From Enterococcus florum (GTDB taxonomy: Bacteria > Bacillota > Bacilli > Lactobacillales > Enterococcaceae), in the NCBI RefSeq assembly GCF_004309355.1, contig NZ_BJCC01000006.1, positions 1 to 64,000 on the forward strand: a stretch of 64,000 nt of DNA, in the 5' to 3' direction. This document shows positions 26,701-33,362 of this stretch, one piece after another (position 1 is the first letter of the stretch; every line of letters starts with the position of its first letter). The translations under genes and the position numbers were made by a program. The notes under the pieces are model-generated. The model worked only from the letters and a program-made list of their open reading frames with translations. It ran no database searches and was not told the origin of the DNA.

Positions 26701-27051
26701 CAACGCGACAAAAACAAGTACACAGAAGACAGCTGGAAGAACTACGAAGCGGCACTGGAAAAAGCGAAAAAAGTGCTGGCGGACGAAAAAGCCACCCCTC
26801 AACAAATCGACACAGCTTTCACAGAACTAAAAACAGCTATCGCCAACTTAAAGCCAATCGAGAAGCCTAGCGGAACAACAACCGGAACGTCAAGCAAGCC
26901 AACCAGTACGCATAAGACCTACCCGACAACCTATACCGCAGCAAAGAATTATCCTCGAACAGGAATGATCGCAGATCCCGGTCTAGTGATCGTTGGATTA
27001 GCCACAGTAGGTGTTGCTTTGGCAGGTTGGTGGAAGCGAAAAGAGAAATAA
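20791..27051 (+). CDS. Large cell-wall surface protein with DUF285 and InlB B-type repeats
   Basis: A 2086-residue secreted protein. A long signal peptide ends near residue 51 (QVLANE), followed by a Glu/Ser/Thr-rich stalk to about 130. Two blocks of 26-residue DUF285/BspA-type leucine-rich repeats (six, then nine copies of the form MF.GCSNL.SLDVSNWNTENVT.M) are each followed by an InlB B/Listeria-Bacteroides repeat. Then comes an array bringing these to 16 copies, mostly 68 residues (FDS.GG ... GYTFQGWYDGETKVESI ... AKW). A FIVAR-like helical domain and a Thr/Ser spacer lead to a sorting signal with the unusual motif YPRTG, a hydrophobic stretch and KRKEK. It is probably anchored by sortase and acts in adhesion; the ligand is unknown. 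AGGAGGG lies before the ATG, and it is flanked by terminators. Confidence 0.88.
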   Translation: MKKRGKNEEIKKGHLQQRFVFKKFNRQLISIVGSTMLLLGNYAFVPIQVLANETTEIKGEETLSTESELPILSTNESLPTADPVEQPQEDITPSSETTETAEQILQSEKTEVTEEETLESTEESDKLSVRGRGLPQSPTANAGDWYAEEENGYMVIKGYSGDGVSITIPSEIENKPVAIDLKTVLGSHLEGYDVMTQTFAIEASGTSGPVKLTGSFAGLFANNSALASAAFADADTSAITNMAHMFRGCSNLISLDVSNWNTENVTNMGSMFTGCSNLSSLNVSSWNTEKVTRMDYMFAECSNLSSLDLSNWNTENVIEMYWMFANCGNLTSLEVSNWKTENATDMNYMFYNCSNLISLDVSNWNTENATINRMFENCNNLSELTCSKSFKMDSQQQLRSLPTPENDGKTTYHWVRDNREEVYPSTADLISGHNSLSDANVHTYTIQKKHAVSFDADGGSDQPAATTVWDQEVLAVPDYKGTKRDHNFIGWNLNGQPYDFTQQVTEPLELKANWEQSEWITEDAGTYTRIIGYTGTGENIKVPSTLYDKPVEIDLGAVLGSKLSKTKTFAIEASGTSGPVKLTGSFERLFMINYGLTSATFADADTSAITNMAYMFQDCRNLISLDVSNWNTENVTNMSDMFYDCRNLNSLDVSNWNTENVTSMSSMFCGCEKLISLDISNWNTENVTRMNAMFYNCSNLNSLDISNWNTENVTSMSSMFAGCSNLNSLDISNWDTEKVDHMYNMFDGCGKLISLDISNWNTENVKNMEFMFDGCSNLISLDLSSWNTENVIWMNWMFANCGNLTSLDISSWKTENAAINKMFENCNNLSELTCSKSFKMDSQQDLRSLPTSENDGKTTYHWVMDDEENVFDSTTDLISGHNGLSDTKAHTYTIQKKHKVAFDVTGGSTELTAQRIFENRKVADPNYNGTKANHQFTGWTLEGEAFDFDQTKITAPIQLVATWRLNQYSIGFNKNGGTGTMQDQELKYDEEKPLSANAFSKTGYTFTGWNSQADGHGEKSYTDQQTVKNLSATDGETITLYAQWQANSYQIHFDSNGGEGTQAPQGMTYDQDAKLTEHIFTKKGYKFSGWNTQKDGKGQAYADKETVKNLTDENNGQVTLFAQWTAETYTITFDSKGGEAVPNKEYTVETETFLLPEANRKGYTFLGWYDDETKVESIEKGTTGNKQLVAKWEAIEYKVTFDSAGGSEVPAQSYTVEKGIDAFTTPTRTGYAFQGWYDGETKVESIKKGSIGNKNLIAKWKTIAYEVTFDSAGGSTILAQSYTIEKGIDSFDTPTRKGYTFQGWYDGETKVESIEKGTTGNKQLLAKWEVIEYQVSFDSAGGSEVPVQNYTVEKGIDTFTTPTRTGYTFLGWYDGETKVESIKAGETGNRALTAKWTMDTYTITFDSNGGEAVEDKKYTVETDTFSLPELTREGYTFQGWYDGETKVESIEKGTTGNKQLLAKWEVIEYQVSFDSAGGSEVPAQNYTIEKGIDSFDTPTRTGYTFQGWYDGETKVESIEKGTTGNKQLAAKWEVIEYQVNFDSAGGSEVPAQSYTVEQGIDTFTTPSRTGYTFQGWYDGETKVESIQAGETGNRTLTAKWTMDTYTITFDSNGGEAVPNKEYTVETATFKLPELTREGYIFQGWYDGETKIKSIEKGTTGNKQLLAKWEVIEYQVTFDSAGGSAIPVQSYTVEQGIDTFTTPSRTGYTFQGWYDGETKVESIQAGETGNRTLTAKWTMDTYTITFDSNGGEAVSPIEYNVETKTFSLPNLERESYIFLGWYDGETKVETIEKGMTGNRALIAKWTAVEYTVTFDSAGGSALPAETYTIEKGIDEFTTPTKTGYTFLGWFNEDKEKITSIKAGATGNCTLTAQWQANQYTVTFDSNGGAGELPPQQLIYDEAAKLSENTFTRDGYTFVGWNTQADGKGTTYTDSQEVKNLIAEPNGAITLFAQWKTKKTALEDLVNKEQETQRDKNKYTEDSWKNYEAALEKAKKVLADEKATPQQIDTAFTELKTAIANLKPIEKPSGTTTGTSSKPTSTHKTYPTTYTAAKNYPRTGMIADPGLVIVGLATVGVALAGWWKRKEK
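21533..21945 (+). repeat. DUF285 repeat block 1 (six units of 78 bp)
   Basis: Six in-frame units, each starting at an MF codon pair and spaced about 78 bp apart, encode 26-residue leucine-rich-type repeats. The block with its flanks (the FAIEASGTSGPVKLTGSF lead-in and the CNNLSELTCSKSFK tail) recurs as block 2. Confidence 0.85.
22633..23295 (+). repeat. DUF285 repeat block 2 (nine units of 78 bp)
   Basis: Nine units of the same 26-residue repeat. Lead-in and tail are nearly identical to block 1, so a segment of around one kilobase was duplicated and then differed in unit number. Confidence 0.85.
24175..26410 (+). repeat. Tandem InlB B-type repeats of about 204 bp
   Basis: Eleven consecutive repeats of about 68 codons are nearly identical at DNA level in places (for example TGGTATGACGGCGAAACC recurs). 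Units starting at 24379 and 24583 are exactly 204 bp apart. Such an array can change length by recombination. Confidence 0.85.
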
Positions 27052-27060
27052 GTAAAGCAT

Positions 27061-27104
27061 AAAGGATCAAAAACAAATGAAACGTTTGTTTTTGATCCTT
27101 TTGT
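27061..27104 (+). terminator. Intrinsic terminator of the surface-protein gene
   Basis: A perfect 17-base stem (AAAGGATCAAAAACAAA and its complement) with a seven-base loop ends in Ts. The remaining non-coding stretch to 27423 holds only a possible TATAAT at 27373-27378 for the next gene. Confidence 0.9.
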
Positions 27105-27423
27105 ATGACCTATAGAGTAAAGCCGAATCGTATCCGATAATAATTAATCCTTGGAATGCTCTTATCAATTTTCGAAAAGCTTGCGAACCTATAAAATCAA
27201 TTCATTACAATTCCTTATCCTCTTCTTGTTAGCTTCTAATAAGCTCGAACTCGGTCTACCTGTACTTTTCGTAGGTTGACGGGATCCCTTCATCTTGACG
27301 TTAAGCCAAGCGGATTTTTTCAATTTTTTGGCAATTGTATGGAGTATCGATCAGATAGATTTGATTTCATGCTATAATACCCAAATAATACAAGATTCGA
27401 TTCAGAAAAATGGGGGGTTACTT

Positions 27424-28197
27424 TTGGAGAAGAAGTATATTTTTTTCGACATTGATGGGACACTGACTGACCGAAAAACCGATCAGATCGTTCCTAGTGC
27501 GCAAAGGGCTTTGGAGCAGCTGCAGGCCAATGGTCATTTTGTGGCGATCGCCACAGGTCGTGCGCACTACAAAGCAGCGCCTTTTATGGAAGAGATTGGT
27601 TTGGAAAATATGGTGTGCTGTGGTGGTGGTGGGCTGGTGCGAGAACACAAACTTTTGCGAAACAAGCCTTTAGAGATCGAGAAGGCGCGAGCACTGATTC
27701 ATCAAGCCGAAGAATTGGGTTATGGCATGTTGATCATGTTGGAGGATTCAATCAAAGTCTGGGCCAAAGATGACAAATTTCGTGAGCAGGTAGGGGAACG
27801 TCAAGAGGTGACAGAATATGTCTTTGATCCTGACTTGGATGTTGACAGTCTTGAGGAAATCTACAAAATCTATATTTCTATTTCAAAAGAAGAAGAGCAC
27901 AGACTCACGCTGAAAGACACGATAGGTTATCTGCGTTTCGTGCCTGAATATTTGATTTTCCAGTATGATGATAAATACAGCGGCATCGTGGAGATGATGC
28001 AGCTTGTGGGTGGTGAGCTTTCGGATGTAGTCGTGTTTGGCGACGACACCAATGATTTAGTGATGTTCCATCCGCAATGGACCAATATCGCTATGGGCAA
28101 TGCTCCACAAGAATTGAAAGACAAAGCCGACTATGTGACACAGCCGAATGTCAACGATGGCATTTTTAAAGCCTGCCGCAAGTTCGGCTGGATCTAA
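27424..28197 (+). CDS. Cof-type HAD-superfamily hydrolase
   Basis: A 257-residue HAD IIB phosphatase if translation starts at TTG 27424, which follows GGGGGG at good spacing and puts the motif IFFDIDGTLTDRKT near the N-terminus as in the family. Other motifs are AIATGRAHYK (motif II) and VFGDDTNDLVMF (motif IV). A longer reading from 27295 would add about 43 non-family residues and lacks a ribosome site. A TATAAT at 27373-27378 fits the shorter start. The substrate cannot be told from sequence; a phosphosugar is likely. Confidence 0.82.
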   Translation: MEKKYIFFDIDGTLTDRKTDQIVPSAQRALEQLQANGHFVAIATGRAHYKAAPFMEEIGLENMVCCGGGGLVREHKLLRNKPLEIEKARALIHQAEELGYGMLIMLEDSIKVWAKDDKFREQVGERQEVTEYVFDPDLDVDSLEEIYKIYISISKEEEHRLTLKDTIGYLRFVPEYLIFQYDDKYSGIVEMMQLVGGELSDVVVFGDDTNDLVMFHPQWTNIAMGNAPQELKDKADYVTQPNVNDGIFKACRKFGWI

Positions 28198-28212
28198 GTT
28201 CTAACAAGTAGA

Positions 28213-28272
28213 AAACCCAAGGCCTCGTCTTCAGTAGAATTCCACTGAAGCAGGAGGTCTTGGGTTTATTTT
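28213..28272. terminator. Bidirectional terminator between the HAD and MATE genes
   Basis: AAACCCAAGGCCTC pairs with GAGGTCTTGGGTTT, with an inner CTTCAGT/ACTGAAG arm. Ts follow on the plus strand and matching As precede it, so it can serve both converging genes. Confidence 0.85.
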
Positions 28273-28273
28273 T

Positions 28274-29617
28274 TTAAACGCCTTTATATATCTTAAGTGG
28301 CCGCTCGCGTTTGCTGAATTTTAGAAACAGCTCCGACAAGAGATAGTGGCATAATTCGCCGCAGAAGAAGGCGAGATAAATTCCAACGACCCCTAAAAAA
28401 GGCGGCAGAAGCAACAGAGCCAGCTGAATAAAACCAACACATCTCAAGAAGGAAAGCAAAATCGCCATGATACTTTGCTCTGTTACTTGGAAATACAAGA
28501 TGTTCATTAGAGTGACCCCAATCGGAAAAAAAGCCAGAAAGTAGACCTTCATCATAGCCGCCGCCATCTCCGTCAATTCTGGACTCCTAGTGACGAAAAT
28601 CGCAGAAAGTGAATCTCCGAAAAAGAATACGGCAGCGTAGATAAGGATCGTAGCAGTCAAAGCTGCTTTGATGGCCATTTTTCGAACAGCTCTGACAGAA
28701 TCCAATTCGGCCTGGCCATAGCGGAAACTCATGATCGGCTGTGTCCCTTGTGTCAACCCAATCAAAACCATATTGAACATTGAACAAATGTACATCACGA
28801 TACTGTAATAAGAAACGCCGATTGCTCCGACGACCGACATTAGAACTAAATTGAAGCTAAACGCTACGACAGATTGACTGAATTCCATTAAAAAGGTAGG
28901 TAATCCGTTGAAGAGTATTTTTTGGATATCTTGTTTGTTCCAATAAACTTTTGTAAAACGCAGGACTCGCTTTTCCTGCAAGAAATGGGTCGCAAAGATC
29001 AAAACCGAGATCGTTTGGCCAATCCCAGTCGCAATGGCGGCACCAGCCAGGCCCATGTCGAAAACCATGATAAATAAGTAATCCAATACAATATTTACAA
29101 CAGTCCCCGTCAATGTCCCCGCTAATTCTCTTCGTGGGGCATTGTCATTTCGCACAAAAATGCTGAGACCTAATCCAGGAATATAAATGGTGCCAAATAG
29201 AGCGATCCACCAGAGGTACTCTCGTACATAGGGCAGCAACGTGTCATTGGCCCCTAGTAGTCGTCCAACCGTTGGCGTAAAGATTAGAACAAAAACATTA
29301 AGCAAAATACCGATTGCGACCAATAAATACAGGCTTTGCAAAAAGATATTGTTGGCAACCTGTTCCTTTTGACGTCCTCGGTTGATCGAAAATTGATTGG
29401 CACCACCGATCCCGATCAGCATCGTCAACGCAATTTCCAGCATAATAAATGGATAGACAATGTTGATTGCGCCCAATCCAAGCTCGCCAACCCCGCGTCC
29501 AACGAAAATTCCATCAATGATATTGTAAAGAGAAGAGACCACCATACCGATCACCGCGGGAATCGCGTATCGGGAAAGCTCTTTGCCAAGACCGCGTGTT
29601 TTTTGTGTTTGAGACAT
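28274..29617 (-). CDS. MATE-family efflux transporter
   Basis: A 447-residue multidrug and toxin extrusion protein with about 12 membrane segments in two similar halves. Features include the N-terminal IPAVIGMVVSSLYNIIDGIFVGRGVGELGLGA, typical of the DinF/NorM branch, and the middle GLTQGTQPIMSFRYGQ, the second-half counterpart. It would export drugs or metabolites in exchange for H+ or Na+. AGGAGG precedes the ATG. Expression is probably controlled by the attenuator-like leader upstream. Nothing in the neighbours indicates the substrate. Confidence 0.88.
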   Translation of the reverse strand: MSQTQKTRGLGKELSRYAIPAVIGMVVSSLYNIIDGIFVGRGVGELGLGAINIVYPFIMLEIALTMLIGIGGANQFSINRGRQKEQVANNIFLQSLYLLVAIGILLNVFVLIFTPTVGRLLGANDTLLPYVREYLWWIALFGTIYIPGLGLSIFVRNDNAPRRELAGTLTGTVVNIVLDYLFIMVFDMGLAGAAIATGIGQTISVLIFATHFLQEKRVLRFTKVYWNKQDIQKILFNGLPTFLMEFSQSVVAFSFNLVLMSVVGAIGVSYYSIVMYICSMFNMVLIGLTQGTQPIMSFRYGQAELDSVRAVRKMAIKAALTATILIYAAVFFFGDSLSAIFVTRSPELTEMAAAMMKVYFLAFFPIGVTLMNILYFQVTEQSIMAILLSFLRCVGFIQLALLLLPPFLGVVGIYLAFFCGELCHYLLSELFLKFSKRERPLKIYKGV

Positions 29618-29652
29618 TTACATGTACCTCCTGGATACGATGTTTTGCCTGC

Positions 29653-29716
29653 AAAAAAGGATAAGCGAATCCTTCGATGCGATGCCTAGCCATCGTAAAG
29701 AAATTTTCGCTTATCC
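29653..29716 (-). promoter_or_regulatory. Attenuator-like leader of the MATE gene
   Basis: Between promoter and gene, GGATAAGCGAA pairs perfectly with TTCGCTTATCC (11 bases). An inner CGATG/CATCG hairpin is enclosed, and six Ts follow directly on the minus strand. A terminator in the 5' leader suggests conditional read-through by a ligand, a stalled ribosome or a protein. I cannot match it to a known riboswitch class. Confidence 0.6.
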
Positions 29717-29752
29717 GGTATAAATACGTTTGTTACCTCCGCGTCACTAGGT

Positions 29753-29781
29753 AGTCTAGCAAAGTTAAAATTTAATGTCAA
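29753..29781 (-). promoter_or_regulatory. Promoter of the MATE gene
   Basis: On the minus strand TTGACA (29781-29776), a 17-base spacer and TAGACT (29758-29753) form a near-consensus sigma-A promoter, about 135 bases before the start codon. Confidence 0.75.
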
Positions 29782-30032
29782 TCTCGCAAAAAACTGCTTG
29801 CTCCAAACTCCATAATGAAACAACCCAACCAGCACTATGCTGTTTAAGAACAGAAGGGCATCATCGTAAAGAGCTTCTTTAATATTCGTTATGAGATCTC
29901 CTTGGAATAGTTGCTTTTTTAAACTCGTTGTTCGTGGATTGCCATCGATAATTTATGTTTATCAAGATCGCTGAATGAGGCTATCGACGAAATGAAAGCG
30001 GTTAATGAAGAGTAGTGACTTTTTGTGCAAGG

Positions 30033-30067
30033 CATTCTATACTTACTATATAGTGTGATACAGAATG
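30033..30067. promoter_or_regulatory. Dyad element upstream of the deoC-like gene
   Basis: CATTCT and AGAATG bracket a region with the perfect core ACTATATAGT; the whole is roughly symmetric about 30050. It sits about 90 bases before the aldolase start, where an operator or promoter would be. The non-coding stretch 29782-30155 holds nothing else that I can name. Confidence 0.35.
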
Positions 30068-30155
30068 AGGCTGTAGGAAAGGGTGTCGATCCATTTTTAA
30101 AAGAAATTTTTACATGGTTTGGCAAAGAGAAAATCAATATAAAGGAGTGTTTATC

Positions 30156-30878
30156 TTGAAACCGACAAAAAAGGCAAGTGAAATGACTGTAGAGGAATTG
30201 GGCAGCTACATCGATCAGTCTGTATTAAAACCAGAATTTACAGAAGCAGAAATTCGCCAGTACATTCAAGAAGGTATCGACTATCACTGTAAAACAGTGT
30301 GTATCAATCCAACGGCATTGGATATTGCAGCTGAATTAGTAAAAGGGACAAAGACGGAAATCTGTGTGGTTTGTGATTTCCCATTCGGTGCCAGCACAAC
30401 AGAATCAAAAGCTGTTCAAGCGGAATTGTATTGCAAACGCGGTGATGTAGCAGAATTGGATATCGTAGCAAATTATGGGTGGATCCGCAGCGGAAAATGG
30501 GCAGACGTAACAGCCGACATCAAAGCAGTGGTGGATGTTTGTCATAAATATGGTACGATCGTCAAAGTCATTTTCGAGACAGACGCATTGACAGTGGAGG
30601 AAGTGAAAAAAGCAGCAGAATGTGCGATTGAATCAGGTGCCGATTTCTTGAAGACCAGCACCGGATTCCTGACTGGTTTCGAGGCGCATGGCGCAACACC
30701 GGAAATTATTCAAGTGATAATGGACGTTGCTAAGGGCCGAGCAAAGATCAAGGGTAGCGGTTGCATCCGTGATCAAAAGCACTTCTTCCAATTGATCGAT
30801 ATGGGGATTGATCGGATGGGAATCGGCTATAAATCAACACCTGTTGTATTAGGAGTAGACAAACCAGAAAAAAGCTAG
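30156..30878 (+). CDS. deoC: Deoxyribose-phosphate aldolase family protein
   Basis: A 240-residue class I aldolase of the DeoC family. The proton-relay Asp is in AELDIVANYG, the Schiff-base Lys is in FLKTSTGF, and the second Lys is in IKGSGCIR. All three catalytic residues of DERA are therefore present, though the surrounding motifs depart from the usual MVIN and KASGGIR. The TTG start at 30156 is chosen because AAAGGAGTG lies just ahead; an upstream ATG at 30114 has no such site. It is not next to other deoxynucleoside genes, so a related aldolase role on another sugar phosphate is possible. Confidence 0.8.
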   Translation: MKPTKKASEMTVEELGSYIDQSVLKPEFTEAEIRQYIQEGIDYHCKTVCINPTALDIAAELVKGTKTEICVVCDFPFGASTTESKAVQAELYCKRGDVAELDIVANYGWIRSGKWADVTADIKAVVDVCHKYGTIVKVIFETDALTVEEVKKAAECAIESGADFLKTSTGFLTGFEAHGATPEIIQVIMDVAKGRAKIKGSGCIRDQKHFFQLIDMGIDRMGIGYKSTPVVLGVDKPEKS

Positions 30879-30912
30879 AAAACTTTTTAATTAGAATCGG
30901 CTTGATACATGA

Positions 30913-30948
30913 GGGAACAAAGCGCTTTTTGCTATTGTTCCCTTTTTT
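30913..30948 (+). terminator. Intrinsic terminator of the deoC-like gene
   Basis: GGGAACAA pairs with TTGTTCCC and six Ts follow. The stretch to 31440 holds no gene that I can support; about 31190-31440 is richer in G+C than its surroundings. Confidence 0.85.
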
Positions 30949-31440
30949 GACTGAAGTGTGGAAGAAGCGCTAGATAAAAAGTGAAACCAACACTTGCATT
31001 GTTGATTTCACTTTTAATCTAATTCAATAGAAAACTATTAACACCAACGATCAATCAATGTATCTCTTGTTTCTTCAAATCCTCTCTCGGAAACCTCGAT
31101 CTATTCGTCCATAGTGTAGTGGTATGGGGAAAATTCTTTCAGATTTATAGTTGTATAAGTAATTCTTCATTCGATTTTTTTATGCGTGGAAAAAAATCGG
31201 ATGAAGGCGTAGCGAGGAACAGTAACCGAGGCGGCTGTTATTGTCTGCTGGCTAAAAGAGGCCGTTATATTTTTGCAGCGGCCAATATTTCAGACAGCAA
31301 TTTTGAGAAAAGATGAGCAGGGTAACACCCTCCCGATTGCCGCCGTTTGTCTACTCTCTTGTTGTTTCGGACACGCCTATCCAGCCGCTGCTACAATTTT
31401 TTTATTTCCGTTGGGTGTTCGTTTAGCACAAATCATGTTC

Positions 31441-32616
31441 TCATTGTATCCTTGTTACCCGTAAAACTTCTTCAACAAAGCGTTCACTTTCATTTATCCA
31501 CGGACTATGCCCGGAATGTTCAAACCATATAATTTCTTTTTCAGGTGCAGATAATATAGAGAAGTAATCTTCAACTAAAGAAGTAGGTGCGTTCACATCA
31601 TGCCGCCCCAAAAAGAAGTAGACTGGGACTTCAAGCGTCGGATAATCTATTCTCAAATCAACATCATAAAGCTGTGGATAAACACCGTTGAACGTGTTGA
31701 CAATGCCTCGCAGATAGTTACTCTTGTCAAGTAAGCCATACTCGTTGGAAAACAGGTCGCGGAATGTATTATAGCCGCCATTTTGGATTGCCGGATTTTG
31801 TGCCATATGCGAGCTTAAGTAATTTAGATATGCTGCGCTTTTCCATGTGACATCTTTCCCGTAATAAGGGGGCATTCCATTGGCTTCAAGAGTCTTTATT
31901 ATTTTACCATCACCTTTATCACGGGCAATTTCCATAGCCAGTTCATAATCCGTAACCTCGGTTTCAAGGAAGGACACCATCTGGCCTGTGCCAATAAAGG
32001 AATGATACAATTCGGGGGCTTTATCAATAAGAAAAATCCCTAACGCGCTGCCCCACGACTCCCCAACAAGATATATTTTTTTCTGTCTAAAAGTTTCACA
32101 CAAGTATTTTGTCAGCTCGTAACCATCTTCTATATAGGTGTCAACTGTAATATTTCCAATCCTCATTGCCCCGTAGGATTTGCCCGATCCGGCTTGATCC
32201 CAATTCACCACAACAAAATATTGCTCAAGTTCAGCTAGGTCATGCCTTACCGCCGCCATTTGTGAGCCGCCTGGACCACCGGCCAGAAACAGCAAAACCG
32301 GTTTGTTTTTATCGTTTCCGCGAATGCTAATCCATTCCTCGCGCCCGTTCAATGACACCTTGCGAAGTTCCGCTATACTATTCTCACCACTTATTGCGGG
32401 CGTTGATGCTGTAAATTGTGAGATACTTACTAATCCAGCACACAAGCCTATTGCTACTACTAAAACTATCATGTTCTTTTTTGTCCGGCGATTTGCCGAG
32501 CCTTTTTCCATCTTTCGTATGTGCTTCACCAACAAGGCAATTCCGTTAATAAGGAAAGCAATTAGAGCAACTACGACAATAATTAGCAATATCGCAAAGA
32601 CAATCGTAACAATCAT
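31441..32616 (-). CDS. Membrane-anchored alpha/beta hydrolase (prolyl aminopeptidase-like)
   Basis: A 391-residue protein. Two N-terminal membrane segments (about 4-28 and 45-65) precede an alpha/beta-hydrolase domain. This carries the oxyanion motif LAGGPGGSQ, the WDQAGSGKS turn, the nucleophile elbow GESWGSALG, the acid in FLGRHDVNAP and the catalytic His in EHSGHSPW. The HGGPG-like motif places it near proline iminopeptidases and related hydrolases. The ATG at 32616 follows AAGGTGGGGG; longer readings overlap the promoter. It is transcribed divergently from a TetR regulator and shares operators with it. The substrate is unknown; a hydrolysed antimicrobial or peptide is possible. Confidence 0.82.
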   Translation of the reverse strand: MIVTIVFAILLIIVVVALIAFLINGIALLVKHIRKMEKGSANRRTKKNMIVLVVAIGLCAGLVSISQFTASTPAISGENSIAELRKVSLNGREEWISIRGNDKNKPVLLFLAGGPGGSQMAAVRHDLAELEQYFVVVNWDQAGSGKSYGAMRIGNITVDTYIEDGYELTKYLCETFRQKKIYLVGESWGSALGIFLIDKAPELYHSFIGTGQMVSFLETEVTDYELAMEIARDKGDGKIIKTLEANGMPPYYGKDVTWKSAAYLNYLSSHMAQNPAIQNGGYNTFRDLFSNEYGLLDKSNYLRGIVNTFNGVYPQLYDVDLRIDYPTLEVPVYFFLGRHDVNAPTSLVEDYFSILSAPEKEIIWFEHSGHSPWINESERFVEEVLRVTRIQ

Positions 32617-32637
32617 AAGCCCCCACCTTGAATTTTT

Positions 32638-32700
32638 TTGACCAATGGTCAACTTTAATATAGCAGATATTTGAACGGTGGTCAACTTAGGTTTTATGAT
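32638..32700. promoter_or_regulatory. Divergent promoters with two TetR-type operators
   Basis: TTGACCAATGGTCAA (32638-32652) is a perfect palindrome, and TTGAACGGTGGTCAA (32671-32685) is a second, imperfect copy. For the hydrolase (minus), TTGACC lies in the right copy with a 17-base spacer to TATATT. For the regulator (plus), TTGAAC lies in the same copy with an 18-base spacer to TATGAT (32695-32700). A dimeric repressor bound here would cover both promoters. Confidence 0.75.
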
Positions 32701-32727
32701 ATACTGCATTTAAAGGTGGTGATGAAC

Positions 32728-33324
32728 GTGGATAAGAAAGAAATCATTTTAGATGCTTTGCGGGAGTTATTCAAAGAAGGCAAGGCGGGTACGGCTTCAG
32801 TAAGCGATATTGCAAAGAAAGCCGGGATTGCCAAAGGTGGACTATATTATTACTTTCGTTCAAAGGAAGAAGTATTGGATGCTCTAGTGATGCGTGAATA
32901 TGAAGACATTATTCAGGCTTGCAAAGAGCTTGTGGAGCAGAGCAATGGAAATGCCCTCCAAAAGCTGGCACTTTTACTCAAAACGTATCGCAATTCCTAT
33001 GTTGACACCTCTTTGGACGAATATTTGCACATGCCGCAGAACGCCGCCATACATCAAAAATCTTTGGCACAGATATTGTCCTCACTGTCGCAAATTATAT
33101 CGCGTATCATTGAGCAAGGTATTGAAGAAAATACCTTTATTTGCGAATATCCACAAGAATACGCTGAAATCCTCATGTCGGTGTTTACATTCCTGCTTGA
33201 CCCAGGCATTTTCCCGTGGACAGCTGAGCAATATGTTATGAAACTAAAGGCTTTAGCTGATATGTTGGAAAAAGGGCTTCGTGCGCCGAAAGACAGTTTC
33301 GCATTTCTTTATTCAAATAATTAA
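32728..33324 (+). CDS. TetR-family transcriptional regulator
   Basis: A 198-residue regulator. The N-terminal helix-turn-helix reads ASVSDIAKKAGIAKGGLYYYFRSKEEVLDAL, a clear TetR signature, and an all-helical ligand domain follows. The GTG start at 32728 is eight bases after AGGTGG; an ATG at 32722 is only two bases away and less likely. Palindromes in the shared promoter region predict that it represses itself and the divergent hydrolase gene. The inducer is unknown. Confidence 0.85.
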   Translation: MDKKEIILDALRELFKEGKAGTASVSDIAKKAGIAKGGLYYYFRSKEEVLDALVMREYEDIIQACKELVEQSNGNALQKLALLLKTYRNSYVDTSLDEYLHMPQNAAIHQKSLAQILSSLSQIISRIIEQGIEENTFICEYPQEYAEILMSVFTFLLDPGIFPWTAEQYVMKLKALADMLEKGLRAPKDSFAFLYSNN

Positions 33325-33362
33325 TCGCCTTTGGCTTTCTCTACAAACTCAAAAACTTCGAG

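Noticed and set aside
31119-31532. Short overlapping open frames before the hydrolase gene
   Set aside because: No ribosome sites, odd composition and overlap with the hydrolase end; they do not look like genes.
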